The notes below the pieces were generated by a model. It was not told the DNA's origin, made no database searches, and saw only the letters and a list, made by a program, of their open reading frames with translations. Positions 9,401-20,290 of a stretch of 64,000 bases of DNA are shown piece by piece. Numbering within the stretch: the stretch's first letter is position 1; every line of letters starts with the position of its first letter. The DNA is taken from assembly GCA_003996215.1 (NCBI GenBank), contig QJPP01001716.1, positions 1-64,000 on the forward strand, written 5' to 3'. The position numbers were made by a program, and so were the translations under genes. Origin of the DNA: Jaltomata sinuosa (taxonomy: Eukaryota > Streptophyta > Magnoliopsida > Solanales > Solanaceae).

Positions 9401-10921
9401 TGTCACACCTTGAGACTACCCTCTGGATGTAACACTGAAACCTGAGACCATAAGTGATCCTAAGGTAACCCTTGGCCTTAGAATGACTTAAACATAAGCA
9501 ACATAAAGGCAGAGCAGAAGCTTAACATAAGTAATGAGAAACTTAAATATATATAATATAAAGTCAAAACTACAAATCTGGATACACTGTCTAAACGATG
9601 TCTGAAAAGCCTCAATAAGCTGATAAAATAAGTTGTTGGGACAAGATACTTAGCTAACTCTAAGTACCGAAAGGAAATAATAAAAAACTAACTAAAGATC
9701 ATAAGTAGTCCTCGAATGATGAGGACTTACCAAATGCGATTGGAGGTCCTACGGTATCTATCCACGAGTCTGAGAGCGAGCGTCTGAATTTACATCATGA
9801 TAAGGTGCAACACAAAGAGGTATGAAATCAATACTATTGAATGTGAGTATGTGAGATGTGCATGAATCATAGTAAAACATACTTAAAACATATTTAAGGC
9901 TGAAATCATGCAATAGCAAAAAATTAAAATGTAATGACTCAGAGTAGTATCATAAGCTGAAAACATATTCATAAGCATAAATCATAAGTGGTAAATTTGA
10001 ACTTGAAAACTGAGAGTCATATACATTCAAATACTTAAAACCATTTCTATGAGAGTTTTTCGTAACTGACATAGACCATGTGAGCTACATAGGATCCAAC
10101 TTCTGTACCTTAGTTGGCAAAGCTGCCTTGTACCTTACTAGGGTACTAGACAATGTTTAGAGTGGAACCACTATCATCAACCCATTGAGATGATAAATCC
10201 TATGCTGGCAACGTAGTTCTGGACTTGCGTTATCTTGAACCCTTGTCTGCTCGATGCTAAATACTACTCACAAAACATACTATACATAGCTCACACATAT
10301 CATGTGACATATCTGGATGTCCAAACTGTTCATAAATCATGTGGGCATATTTGGATATCATACTATTCAAGAAAACATAATACTTGAAACTTGAGGTCAT
10401 GTTATCTGAATATGCCAATTTTGCTTGAAGATGTGTAATAATGTCAAATCATGCTAAATTAATTCTCGAATCATGGGTTTAAGAGATACGTGTAGAAATT
10501 CTTGCTAAATCATGTATTTAAGATTAGAAATCATGTTTTGATGAAAATAAACTGAATTCATAAGAATTTCATAATTTGGGCAAGAGCCCTAGTTTCATAG
10601 ATTTCATAGAATCAAAGTAAAACTTGATGTTTTGAGCATAAGGGTTAAAGAAAACCCTCATTGAATACCCACATACCTGAACTTGAAGAATTTCTTAGCT
10701 TAGAACTTAGGGATGGAGAATTTAGGAAGAACCCTAGGTCTTGAAGCTTGAGAGAAGGATCCTTTCCTTGCTTACTGATGTTGGAACATGAGAATGAGAG
10801 TGAACTTTCCTAAGGGTAAATAGTCCCCTCTAATTAGGCCTAAATGACATATCTTAGGATTTAAAAAAGTTGGAAAAGAGCAGAATACCCCTGAGTTAAA
10901 ATTAAAATTTGCAAGAAATTT
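9401..10921 (-). repeat. 5' LTR of element A, downstream part
   Basis: It starts on plus with tgtcacacctt (LTR 3' end on minus) next to the PBS. The sequence ataccc-acatacctga (about 10666-10680) gives a minus-strand donor TCAG|GTATGTGGGTATT shared with elements C and E2. Repeated 'ttggcaaagctgcc / taccttactagg' units near 10105-10150 match the tandem repeat of C. The LTR stops at 10921, where element B was inserted; the remainder is at 38150-38549. Confidence 0.75.
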
Positions 10922-12719
10922 AGTCACGACCCAATTTCTCAGGTCATGATGGAACCTACAATCCCTCCTATAGGCGTACCAATCCCCGTGGCCCAGAACG
11001 GTTATTAATGGGCCACTAAAGAAGCGAAACACGTGCAAGAAAGAGTAATAAGTGGAAGAATGTAGAGCAGTCATAAAAAGAGGAGACAACCTAAAATGTA
11101 TGTATATATATATATACAGAAGCTAAACCATCCCACAACTTGGTATCATAGTATAGAAGCTACTACTAAAAGTACAGAGTACAAAATAAGAATATACAAT
11201 TGTCTCTGAATAGCAAAAAAGTACATAGAGCCAAAGAAGAGATAAAAGCCAAGCCCCAGTCGTTAGGAGCTCACCCTAAGTCTCGGATGTCCAAAAGCAT
11301 TGCATGAGTCTCTGTATCAATGGAGATGGCTCACACTAGGATCTGCACCAGGAAGATGCAGAAGTGTAGTATGAGCACCAATTGCAAAGCAACGGGTACC
11401 CAGTAGGCATCATAAGCTGACTAAGCATATATAATATATAAAATCAATAAATAGCAGATAAGAAGGCAATAGTCACCAAAACAAACAGAGAAAAATACAC
11501 GGAAGCTAGCAACATGAAGAAGACATTAAAGAATACAAGTATTATATTCTAGCCACAAAAGATATATCATAAAACACAGGTGAAGGAGTAGCGAATGCAC
11601 CTGGATCCTTGCAACAACAATATATATATAGAGTTTAACAAACATTGTGGTATACCAGTAACCTCAAATAAAGGGAAAGCAAGAAAAGCAACTAAACATA
11701 ATCATATTAATAATACAACTCATAAGGTAAGGATGATCGAACAATAAGTAACAAGTACTATAATAGGAGCGAGTAATCTACCTATAGTCCCAACGGGTGC
11801 CCATACACCCGAGGAACACATACAAGTGAAAACAAACCCTCTGGCATTCCATGCTACCAGAGCGTACACTCAACAAACTACAAACAAAGGGTGGAACTAT
11901 GCAAACAATGTATGGTATGATATGTCGTGCCAGTGGTATCGTATGCACCTTCTTCGGTGCCCGTAGGCCTAACAGGTAGGACCTATGGAAGGCTTCCCCT
12001 GTATACCTCTACTTCCCCGTATACCCCTCCTCTAGCACTCTTGGCCCGTAGCCCCTAGTTCGGATCAAAAATGTCCATGGAGGTCTCCGAGATCACATAC
12101 AAACTCTTTGTATCTCAATATCTATGCCCAGAATCTATCAGGATCTAAAATTAGTAAAAAAATCATGTCTAGTGCTCCAGCCCAACTGAGCCTAGTATCG
12201 TATCAAATCAGTAGTAAAATAATGCCTAGCTCTTTGGCCCAGTCGAGTCTAGTATCAGTGTGAAAAACTATCATAAAAATCTCTTTTATCTTAAGAAAAT
12301 CCGTAAATACCAGTTTAAAACCATTTATAGCCATTTGTAACTAAAAATGGGCCCTCGAGGCCATGCAAGGTTTAGAAAATTAGTGATAGTCAGGCCCACA
12401 ACCTTGTAGTAGTAAAACCATTGCAAAAAAATTCTTTTCATGATAATGATAATATGCTCTAATACAACCAATAGCCTAATGACTTACAGTTAATCTACCA
12501 GCCCTACACAGGCTCAATCCACTCTACAACATAGATAACCAGCTCATAATCACATATCGATGTCTGGGTCTCACAGATATTCCCCAGATATCCCACCATC
12601 TATGGTCCAACGACATAAGCAAAAATGACACAGGGCAGCAAGGGGTAATGCTACCAATTGGCTCAAATACTAAAGCAAAACATAGGAAATAAGATAGACA
12701 TAAGAAAAGCAAATAAGGT
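10922..12719 (-). repeat. 3' LTR of element B, distal part
   Basis: It begins agtcacgacccaatttctcagg (LTR 3' end on minus). It matches 30418-32160 closely through gaagctaaaccatccca, agtgtagtatgagcacca and caaccgagcctagtatca-like words. Degenerate ~60-bp repeats lie around 12165-12270 (gtgctccagcccaactgagcc and a second version). A short TA run lies at 11098-11116. It is interrupted at 12719 by E2; 12715-12719 is the aaggt target site. Confidence 0.85.
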
Positions 12720-14752
12720 TGTCATGCCCCGAGGCTACCCCTAGACGTAACATGGGACCCGAGACCATAAGTTGTTCCAAGTTAACCCTTGGCATTTGCA
12801 TAACTCATGAAAACCATACTTAATCGTAGCAAAAGCAATTTCAATAGAGATAGGCAAATCAACTCTATATAAGATAAAGGTCAGAGTATCAAATCCGGAA
12901 CATGAAACATGAATAACCAACTATGTTTGAAAGCCTCTAAATAAGACATAATGAGTTGCTGGTACAAGACCCAAGCAAACTCGAAGTACCAAAGAAATCC
13001 ATAAAAGTAACTAGGCTCATAACTAGTCCTCAAAAGATGAGGACTCATAAATAAACACTGGATGGCTTACGGTCCCTAGCCACGAGCTTGAGAGCGGGAA
13101 CCTGAATATGCATTATAATACGATGCAGTGCAAGAATATGCGTCAGTACGATAGGATGTACAGAGTATGCGAGTGTATGCAATGACATAAAAGAATGTAT
13201 TTAAAATATATTTAAATCAGAGTTCATGCATAATAGAAGAAAACATAGTAAAAGTCATAATAGGAAGCATAAGACATAAGGTAATGAGTAAAGCTTCGAA
13301 ATAGAATATCATATAACTTAAAAGCTTGAAAACATTCATAGGGGAGTTTCTCATAACTGACAATAGACCATGTGAGCGACATGAAATCCAACTATATACA
13401 CCTAGTTGGTAAAGCTGCCCTGTACCTTGCCAAGGCACATGGCACCATACATGTCATAGCATGGAACCACTTTCATAAGCCCATTGGGTGATATATAACC
13501 TACAGTGGCAACATAGTTTTGGATTCGGGTTATCAAGAACCCTCATCGCTTGGTGCTGAATACTACTCCTAAAATATATCATAGTGGTCACATAATCATG
13601 TTTATAATTGGATCTTCATAATACTCACAAACCTTATTTTATAAAATCATTCATGAGTATTGATGGCACATCGAGTGTCTTGTCTTTCATAATAATTCAT
13701 ATCTTGGAAGTTAGCATGGCACTAGTTTAAATTCCATAATCATGCATAATTTCATAAAAAAAGAACTAGGCATGTAGTTGCTTGAGATTCATGAGGTCAT
13801 GCTATGAAATATGTCAATTTGCTTAAATCAATCCATGCATGCAAAATTGGCTATACTTAGCCTTCAATTCATGAAATAGGAATTCCCAAGTAAAAACCCA
13901 TGCAAAACCATACAATTTAGTATTAGATTTCATTGTAGATTCATGAGGAAACAATTTATAGAAAAACCCATAAGAATTGGGTAAGAACCCTAATTTGAAG
14001 TTCATGAAAATCAATATAAAAATTTGTGGGTTTTGGGCATAAGGGTGAAAGAATCCCTTATTGAATACCCACATACCTGAACTGAAGCTTTCTTAATCTA
14101 GGATGAAAGGAATGGAGACTTGGAGGTAAAATCCTTAGCTTAGAGCTTGAAGCTTAAGAAAATGGAGTTCTTTTCCCTTTTTAAAACATGAATAAGGGTT
14201 AGAGAGAAGTCTTAGGATAATTAGAGATAAAAACCTCCTAGAATAGCCCAAAACGACCTCACTTAGGAGTTAAAAGGGTGGAAAATTATAAAAATACCTC
14301 TGGAAGATGAGCTTGAAAAAAACTGCTGAGTGACTCAGCTTCAGATACCACATGTGGGTCTACGGACCGTGAAACGGAATAACAAACCACCATGTCCCCC
14401 ATGGTTTTTACCTGGGAAAGTGAGGGTCCTCTGATCCTCCAGAATCTATGGATGGTAGGATGACCCGTGGTTATAAATGATGGGTCATCAACTGAACTGT
14501 AGTTTTTAGGACCATTTATGGAGGGTCCTCTGATTATCAGGACTATTAGTTACAAGACGGGTCATCATTCCAAACCATGATCCATAAAGTGAATCATGGA
14601 CTGAGAGAAAGCAAAATAGGCAGTCAAATGATGGACTAGACCAAAAATCGTGGTCCAGAATGACGGCCCGTGATCCTGTCCGTGATCCTTAGGAACTTTA
14701 GAAATTTTAGAAATCTAAGTTTAAAGCTCGGTTCAAATTCTGGGGTGTTACA
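12720..14752 (-). repeat. 3' LTR of element E2
   Basis: The minus strand runs from TGTAACACCCCAGAATTTG (14752) to GGGGCATGACA (12720), about 2.03 kb with TG/CA ends. It holds ctacggaccgtgaaacgg-type palindromes (14340-14660), an A/T-rich leader, a donor-like TCAG|GTATGT at 14078-14071, and a match to the 23181-24414 copy from 13505 on. L inserted 3 bases beyond the LTR start; its target duplication overlaps bases 14751-14752. Confidence 0.88.
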
Positions 14753-14755
14753 ATA

Positions 14756-15365
14756 TGATACAATCATGGTTAGCTTGGAGCCTATTAGGAGGGACTTTTA
14801 TATATGGATGATAGCTTGGAGCCCGGAGAAAGCCATGGAGCAACAAATGTACAAGGCCATGGGCGATCAAGATGTCATTTGGGCAATCAAGAAGGGCCCT
14901 TATGGGTTATTTCTAAAATAGTCACTTTTGGGCTATTTTTGTAATAGGCTATTTGTGTAAAGGCAATAACTATAAATAGTTGCCTTAGCCATTTTCATAG
15001 GGGATTTTTGGATGATTGAATTGTCTTGAATAGACTTGATATTTTAGGTTAGGATATTGATTGGGTTCAATTCCAATTATTAGTTTAGAATGAGTGATTA
15101 GGGTGGATTCCCGAATTGCTTGTGTTATCTTCTTTGCTTAATTGATCATCGAGTTATCATCTTGTGGATTCAATTTGGTTTCTCATGCATTTGATTGAGT
15201 TCTCTTCTCCCTTGGTTGATTGTTGATTCAATTAGCCTTTCTTTCTTCTATTCTCATCTCAATTTCTTCTAATTCTCATCTTAATTTCTCCACTATCTTT
15301 ATTTTGTGTTGTTGAATTCCGTGTTTCCGGTATCGATTTTAGTCACTCGATTGAGATCGTTATCA
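14756..15365 (+). repeat. 5' LTR of element L
   Basis: Direct repeat of 18948-19547. It contains aggcaataactataaatag with TATAAATA at 14971-14978, set in an imperfect inverted repeat, and T-rich ttctaattctcatc repeats near 15250-15290 that fit a leader. An ATG at 14766 opens 51 codons (MVSLEPIRRDFYIWM...), also present in the 3' LTR. The 3' copy lacks a 10-base stretch near 15190. Confidence 0.93.
14961..14985 (+). promoter_or_regulatory. TATA box in an inverted repeat, element L LTR
   Basis: TATAAATA (14971-14978) is flanked by ggcaa...acta and tagttgcc, forming an imperfect palindrome. The same 25 bases are preserved in the 3' LTR (TATA at 19162-19169). Probable core promoter; start site not shown. 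Confidence 0.6.
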
Positions 15366-16522
15366 TTTGGTATCAGAGCTCGGTTTAGGTTTGTTTCCAC
15401 AAATCTAAGTCTTGGAAAATTGATATCTTCAAAATCCAAAAAAAAAAAATCATCAAAAAAAAAAAAAACGAAATTTTTTCTTGTTTGATTTCTTGTTTTT
15501 GACACTAGATACTTTTTCCCTAGTGTTTTTTTGAGTCTAGATTATAAATTATATTCAATTTGGAGTTGTAGAAGTGAAGTTGTCATTGAAGGACTTTGAA
15601 GCTTTGAAAACTTGCAAACTTGAAAAGTGGGTCTTTGGATTGGGGAGAAATTGGAGCTTAAAAACTATTGGGGTTTGTTCCCTAAGTCGAGGGGAAGCTA
15701 ATCCTAAAGTTTGAGCCAATTTCGAGTTGATTTGAAGGTGTTGGTGTTTAGTGTGTGTTCTTGGTGTTCTAGGTGTTTTTGATATTCATCAAGAACATCT
15801 TGAAGAAGAAGAAGCCAAAAGGTACATTTGATTTAACTTTTCCAAGTCAAAGTGGTCAAAGATGTTTGTTGGGTCCACAAGTGGAATTTTAAAAAAAAAA
15901 AAAAAATTCCAAAAGACCAAATCTGCCCCTTAGAAAAAGTTTTGGGGGCTGAAATGCACACTTGCAAACTTGGACAGAATGCTTCAAATTTTGGGACCCC
16001 AAATTTTTTCTAAGTGTTGGAACTCTTAAGCCCTCAAAATTTTTCTAAGTGTCCAAACTTCAAATTTCTTCTTCTACACTAATTTTTCTTCTATTTCTCT
16101 ACTAATTAACAACTAATTAACATCTTTAATTACTTGTTAACTAGTTTTAAAACATCAAATCATCTCTTTGATTCTCCAAATTAAGCAACAGCAAGTAGTT
16201 TCTCCTACTTTTGTTACTTAGTTCTTGAGTCCAAATTCTTTCGTGCTTCTTCTTCCTTCTTTTCTTGTCTTGTTTCGTTGATTAATTTCTTGATTCAAGT
16301 CCGTTTAGAGTCTTTCAAGTCGTCCTTCTTTCAAGAGTCACAAGGATCCAATCCTCCACAAGGTTAGATAACCTTGAATTGATTGAGCAAAACTAGTAAC
16401 ACTATCAATTTGGGAAAGAAGCCATAGTAGGTGAGTTAAGAGCTTACATAATGAGTGGCGTGAAGATTTTATTACTAACTTGTTTGCTAGTTTTGTAGGT
16501 ACAAAAGGAGGTATAATGAAGG
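15366..16522 (+). other. PBS and leader of element L
   Basis: TGGTATCAGAGC at 15368-15379 is a perfect initiator-Met primer site, 2 bases after the LTR. The following 1.1 kb is non-coding, A- and T-rich, with A runs at 15428 and 15891. It ends with a strong 3' splice-site signature: TACTAAC (16473-16479), then tgtttgctagttttgtag ending at 16498. The donor candidate is AAAAG|GTACATTTG (GT at 15822). Confidence 0.75.
15822..16498 (+). other. Predicted leader intron of element L
   Basis: A perfect TACTAAC branch motif lies 19 bases before the acceptor TTTTGTAG (ends 16498). The best-looking donor is at 15822, with an alternative CAAG|GTTAGA near 16360. The ORF starts 25 bases after the acceptor. 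Motif evidence only. Confidence 0.4.
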
Positions 16523-17083
16523 ATGTCATCCATAGCCTCGGAATCTTACGAAGGGGAATCTTATGAAGGCTATGATTGTGATCATGAGTTATATGATTGT
16601 GAGAACTTCTACTTCGAAAATGAATGTGAAATGAATGGGGCTTATGGCTCTTATGATGAACATGCAGGAGTAAAAGTATCTTATTGTAAATCCGATAATG
16701 AAGATGAAGAGTATGGGGATTCTCATATTACACACCATGGTGATGAAGACGATGTGAGGTACGATGCTTTCTCCCATATTTCTTATGAATCATTTGAGGA
16801 AGATTGTGATAGAAGGGGATATTGTGAAGATGAATTACCATCCTTGTCTTGTGCTACTTCCTATCCTAGTCGAGGGGGTATAGATGTGTGGGTGCAACCA
16901 ATTCGAAGACGTTGTGTGAACCATAGGAGAAGAACATCCTCTACTTCTTGGAATGCAAGAACTTATACTTCTTATTCTCCTTATAATGTGACTTGTTCTC
17001 CTTATGGTAATGATGTTGGAGGTAGAATTGAAGGATCAATAAGCCATGAAAGTAGAGTGAAATCAATGAGCCCCTTCCGGTGA
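16523..17083 (+). CDS. Element L ORF1, unrecognised acidic/Tyr-rich protein
   Basis: 186 codons from ATG 16523 to TGA 17083. The N-terminal two thirds are rich in Glu, Asp, Tyr and Ser (SYEGESYEGYDCDHE, then NEDEEYGDSHITHHGDEDD); the last third is basic (VQPIRRRCVNHRRRTSSTSW) and Ser/Tyr-rich. I recognise no domain. It lies where gag would start, directly after the predicted acceptor. The second reading frame (open from about 17053, in frame 1) overlaps its end, so ORF1 and ORF2 may be one protein broken by a small indel, or be linked by a frameshift. Function unknown. Confidence 0.65.
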   Translation: MSSIASESYEGESYEGYDCDHELYDCENFYFENECEMNGAYGSYDEHAGVKVSYCKSDNEDEEYGDSHITHHGDEDDVRYDAFSHISYESFEEDCDRRGYCEDELPSLSCATSYPSRGGIDVWVQPIRRRCVNHRRRTSSTSWNARTYTSYSPYNVTCSPYGNDVGGRIEGSISHESRVKSMSPFR

Positions 17084-19113
17084 GGGATCTTGAATCTTTA
17101 AGAATTAAAGAATTAGGGGATGCCATACAAAGAGGAGTTGACAAGGTCATTCGATGGGTTGCCAATCTTAATCCCGAGGAGTTACAAAAGATGTTGAAGA
17201 AAACTACTCCTCATGAAGATGAACCCACTAAGGAGTTGAACATGGAAGTCAAAACATCCACACCTTGTGCACCAAAGTGGAAGCTTGAAGAGAAGGGATC
17301 ATCTAACCCTTCACAAGGGATACTTGGCGCTTGTCCGAACTCCAATAAAATTGAGAGACAAAAGATTGAGAGGAGTAGGGGTGTGATAAGTGACAACTCT
17401 AGAGTGGAAAAAGGAGAGGTTGTTTGGAGTGATGTAAGAGGGTTGTCACAATCTTATCCTAACTCATGTAACTTTTCTTCTTTTTCTAGTTGTCTTAATT
17501 CTTGTGCAGGTATTCTTGGAAGCAAACCTATTGTGGAACCTCAAAATGTGGAACATCGTGAGATGGTTGAAAGATTTCAAAGGAAGCAATTGTGCTCAAG
17601 TGTTTGTAACCAAGGTGAAGGCAATTCTTCCTATGAGCTACAAGGTAACAAAGCTAACTCTTGCACTTTACTGAACTTGGAAGATCATTGTGTGGTTAGT
17701 GGACAATTGAGTGTAAGTGATAGCTTGTATATGTGTGAGCTTAAAGAGCCTTTACCTTGTGATGATCTTGATGACACCTTGTTGCATGATGATGATGCCA
17801 TTGTTGTGATAGCCCAAACACTAGTTGATCCTATAGATGACTTGATTGATTCTTCTAGTAAGATTGATTTGAGTCCATCTAGTGTTAGCACTTGTGACTT
17901 GAGTGAAAATGTATTGTCATGTAATGGGGGTAGTCAAATGCTAATTGGCTATAATGATGGTAATCATGTGTGTGATTCTGTTGAGCTTGATATGCTACCA
18001 ACTAGTCTTTATTGTGGTATTGACCAACTTGCTTGTAATGATGACCTACTAATTGAGGAGTTGTGTGATGTGATAAATGAACCTCAATTTAGTAATGGTA
18101 ATGATATAGTTGGTCATGTAGTTAGTCATGTAGGATCTTTACTTAGAGGTGATGATTCCTTGGGTGTTGATTCCATTTCTAATTTTTGTCATAAGGATCT
18201 TGAGGTGGAGTATGAACTTAGGGATAATCCCTTATTCAATGATGACATGACTAATGTGAATGATGAAGATAGTGGTGTATCTTATAATGTTGGAAGTGTA
18301 GCCACCCTTGAAGGCTACCAATTGTTTGAAAATCCACTATGGTATGATTACACACTTTCCAAAGACGAAGCTCTCTTCTTGAAAGATGATAGTACGTCTA
18401 TTAGAGGGGTTAGTGGTCAAAAGAAAAGGGGTGTATGTTCTCTAGTGACCTCTTCATTCTTGTGTGACCCCATTCTTGATCAAGGCCTTAATGCTTGTGG
18501 ATCAAAGGGTGATTCTATATGTGGGAACACCTTGAATGAAGTTCATTTAAGTAACACCTTTCTCTACTACCTCTTTGCATATGATGATGTCCATGTACGT
18601 ATGGAATTTGTTTTATATAGAGGTAGGGGTTTCTTGGGTTGGTCCATTTGTTGTTGTGACCAAACTATGTGGGTCTTTCATATCTTTGACCCCGGTAAAT
18701 CCTCATGGGTGTTTGAACCCTTTTTATTCCATGATATTTCTCACAGTCGAATCCTTTGTATGTTCTACAATGCATTGATCTTATTTGACACAAAGGATAG
18801 TTGGTTGTATTTCAAGTATGTGCCTCCTTGGCAAGTTGGTAACCCATGTGCTAACCCTCATGCTATGAGGATATGTTTGTTGTTTGTCCTTCTCATATTT
18901 TTGCAAGGTTCAGATTTGAGGACGAATCCTTTTGAAGAAGGGGAGGATGATACACTCATGGTTAGCTTGGAGCCTATTAGGAGGGGCTTTTATATATGGA
19001 TGATAGCTTGGAGCCTGGAGAAAGCCACGGAGCAACAAATGTACAAGGCCATGGGCGATCAAGATGTCATTTGGGCAATCAAGAAGGGCCCTTATGGGTT
19101 ATTTCTAAAATAG
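17053..19113 (+). CDS. Element L ORF2, 677-codon open frame, unrecognised
   Basis: The frame is open from just after a TAG near 17052 to TAG 19113, with no good start codon of its own (GTG at 17080; first internal ATG near 17242). Visible parts: a helical start (IQRGVDKVIRWVANLNPEE), Ser/Cys-rich and strongly acidic middle (repeated DD and DDD runs), a Trp/Phe-rich segment about residues 498-590 (GFLGWSICCCDQTMWVFHIF), a hydrophobic stretch MRICLLFVLLIFLQG (about 595-609), and SDLRTNPFEEGEDD, resembling tails I remember from plant gypsy polyproteins. It reads through the PPT into the 3' LTR. No protease, RT or integrase motifs. It may act in cis-packaging, or be a captured sequence; function unknown. 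Confidence 0.65.
18935..18947 (+). other. Polypurine tract of element L
   Basis: gaagaaggggagga directly precedes the 3' LTR start TGATAC at 18948. It lies inside ORF2, so it is also coding (EEGED). Confidence 0.85.
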
Positions 19114-19547
19114 TCACTTTTGGGCTATTTTGTAATAGGCTATTTGTGTAAAGGCAATAACTATAAATAGTTGCCTTAGCCATTTTCATAGGGGGATTTT
19201 TGGATGATTGAATTGTCTTGAATAGACTTGATATTTTAGGTTAGGATATTGATTGGGTTCAATTCCAATTATTAGTTTAGAATGAGTGATTAGGGTGGAT
19301 TCCCGAATTGCTTGTGTTATTTCTTTGCTTAATTGATCATCGAGTTATCATCTTGTGGATTCAATTTGGTTTCTCATGCATTTGATTCTCCCTTGGTTGA
19401 TTGTTGATTCAATTAGCCTTTCTTTCTTCTATTCTCATCTCAATTTCTTCTAATTCTCATCTTAATTTCTCCACTATCTTTATTTTGTGTTGTTGAATTC
19501 CGTGTTTCCGGTATCGATTTTAGTCACTCGATTGAGATCTGTTATCA
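18948..19547 (+). repeat. 3' LTR of element L
   Basis: 600-bp copy of 14756-15365 with TG/CA ends, followed by the target duplication caata at 19548-19552. Differences seen include tgatacactc for tgatacaatc, gaggggc for gagggac, cctggag for cccggag and gccacgg for gccatgg. Confidence 0.93.
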
Positions 19548-19799
19548 CAATATATCCCCTTTGGGATCATTCATCCTCGAATGAAGACTAAGTAAGGAAA
19601 ACTTAGAGAAAAATGCAGCAATACCAACCAATGAAACATGAAAACTGAAGAATAAGCATGAAGACTGAGTTCCAATCTATAAATATGATTGAACTAACTT
19701 CCGAAAATATGGATACATTCTAGGATCATGAGGAAAACGGATCGGGTAGGATTGGAGGGACATACTAAGGAGGAAACTGTTACCTCAAGCTAAAACTGG
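19548..19799 (-). other. PPT and 3' non-coding region of element E2
   Basis: On minus, TTCATTCGAGGATGAATG then ATCCCAAAGGGGATATA (about 19572-19552) leads into the LTR start once L is removed. The same TTCGAGGATG word precedes the PPT in elements B and C. The rest, to 19799, is non-coding. Confidence 0.8.
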
Positions 19800-20290
19800 A
19801 TCAAAAGGAAAGAGATGAGGGTACTTGGCTTTCATGGTTGCTTCTGCTTCCCACGTAGCTCCCTCAACTAGTTGGTTCCTCCAAAAGACTTTCATCAAAG
19901 TGACTTCTTTTTTTCTCAACCTTCGAAATCTGATAATCAAGAATCTCAATGGGAACTTCTTCATAAGTGAGGTTGTCCTTCACACCCACATCATCTAAAG
20001 GTACAATCAAAGTCGGATCGCCAACACACTTATTCAACAAGGAAACATAGAAAATTAGATGAACTGCTTCTAAATTTGCTGGCAACTCCAACTCATAAGA
20101 AACACTACCAACTCTCCTCAGAACCTTGTAGGGACCTACATAGTGGGGACCAAGTTTCACTTTCTTATCAAACCTCATCACACCCTTCATTGGTGACACC
20201 TTAAGAAATACCCAATCATCAACTTCAAACTCTAATTCTCTTCTCCTCACATCTGCATATGATTTTTGTCGACTCTGAGAAGTCTTCAAC
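19800..20290 (-). pseudogene. Integrase C-terminus and chromodomain of E2
   Basis: Frame 20289-19864 gives VDDWVFLKVSPMKGVMRF, LGPHYVGPYKVLRRVGSVSY, then LTYEEVPIEILDYQISKVE. After a frame change in the A-run near 19905, the chromodomain-like end continues as KVFWRNQLVEGATWEAEATM. This C-terminal module marks the chromovirus branch of Ty3/gypsy and is thought to steer integration. The loss of frame at a homopolymer and the missing start show it is not functional as one chain. Confidence 0.85.

Larger units (their letters stand above)
14756..19547 (+). mobile_element. Element L: young non-autonomous LTR retrotransposon carrying unrecognised ORFs
   Basis: A 4792-bp element with LTRs of 610 and 600 bp, starting TGATAC and ending GTTATCA, a perfect target duplication CAATA (14751-14755 and 19548-19552), an initiator-Met PBS (15368-15379) and a PPT (18935-18947). 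LTRs differ by about five substitutions and a few indels by eye, so it is the youngest insertion here. It has no protease DSG, RT YxDD, integrase or zinc knuckle. Instead it carries a 186-codon ORF and a 677-codon open frame. It must have been mobilised by another element's enzymes. Confidence 0.92.

Noticed and set aside
15299..15505. Small frames on both strands at 15299-15505
   Set aside because: They span the LTR/PBS junction and A-runs of element L; low complexity.
16523..19113. Element L ORFs as an ordinary captured host gene
   Set aside because: Possible but not supported: no recognised plant domain, and the end carries a gypsy-like tail and PPT. Kept as unrecognised element ORFs.
17080..19113. 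ORF2 of element L as an envelope-like protein because of the C-terminal hydrophobic segment
   Set aside because: Only one short hydrophobic stretch, no signal peptide and no start codon; the claim would be speculation.
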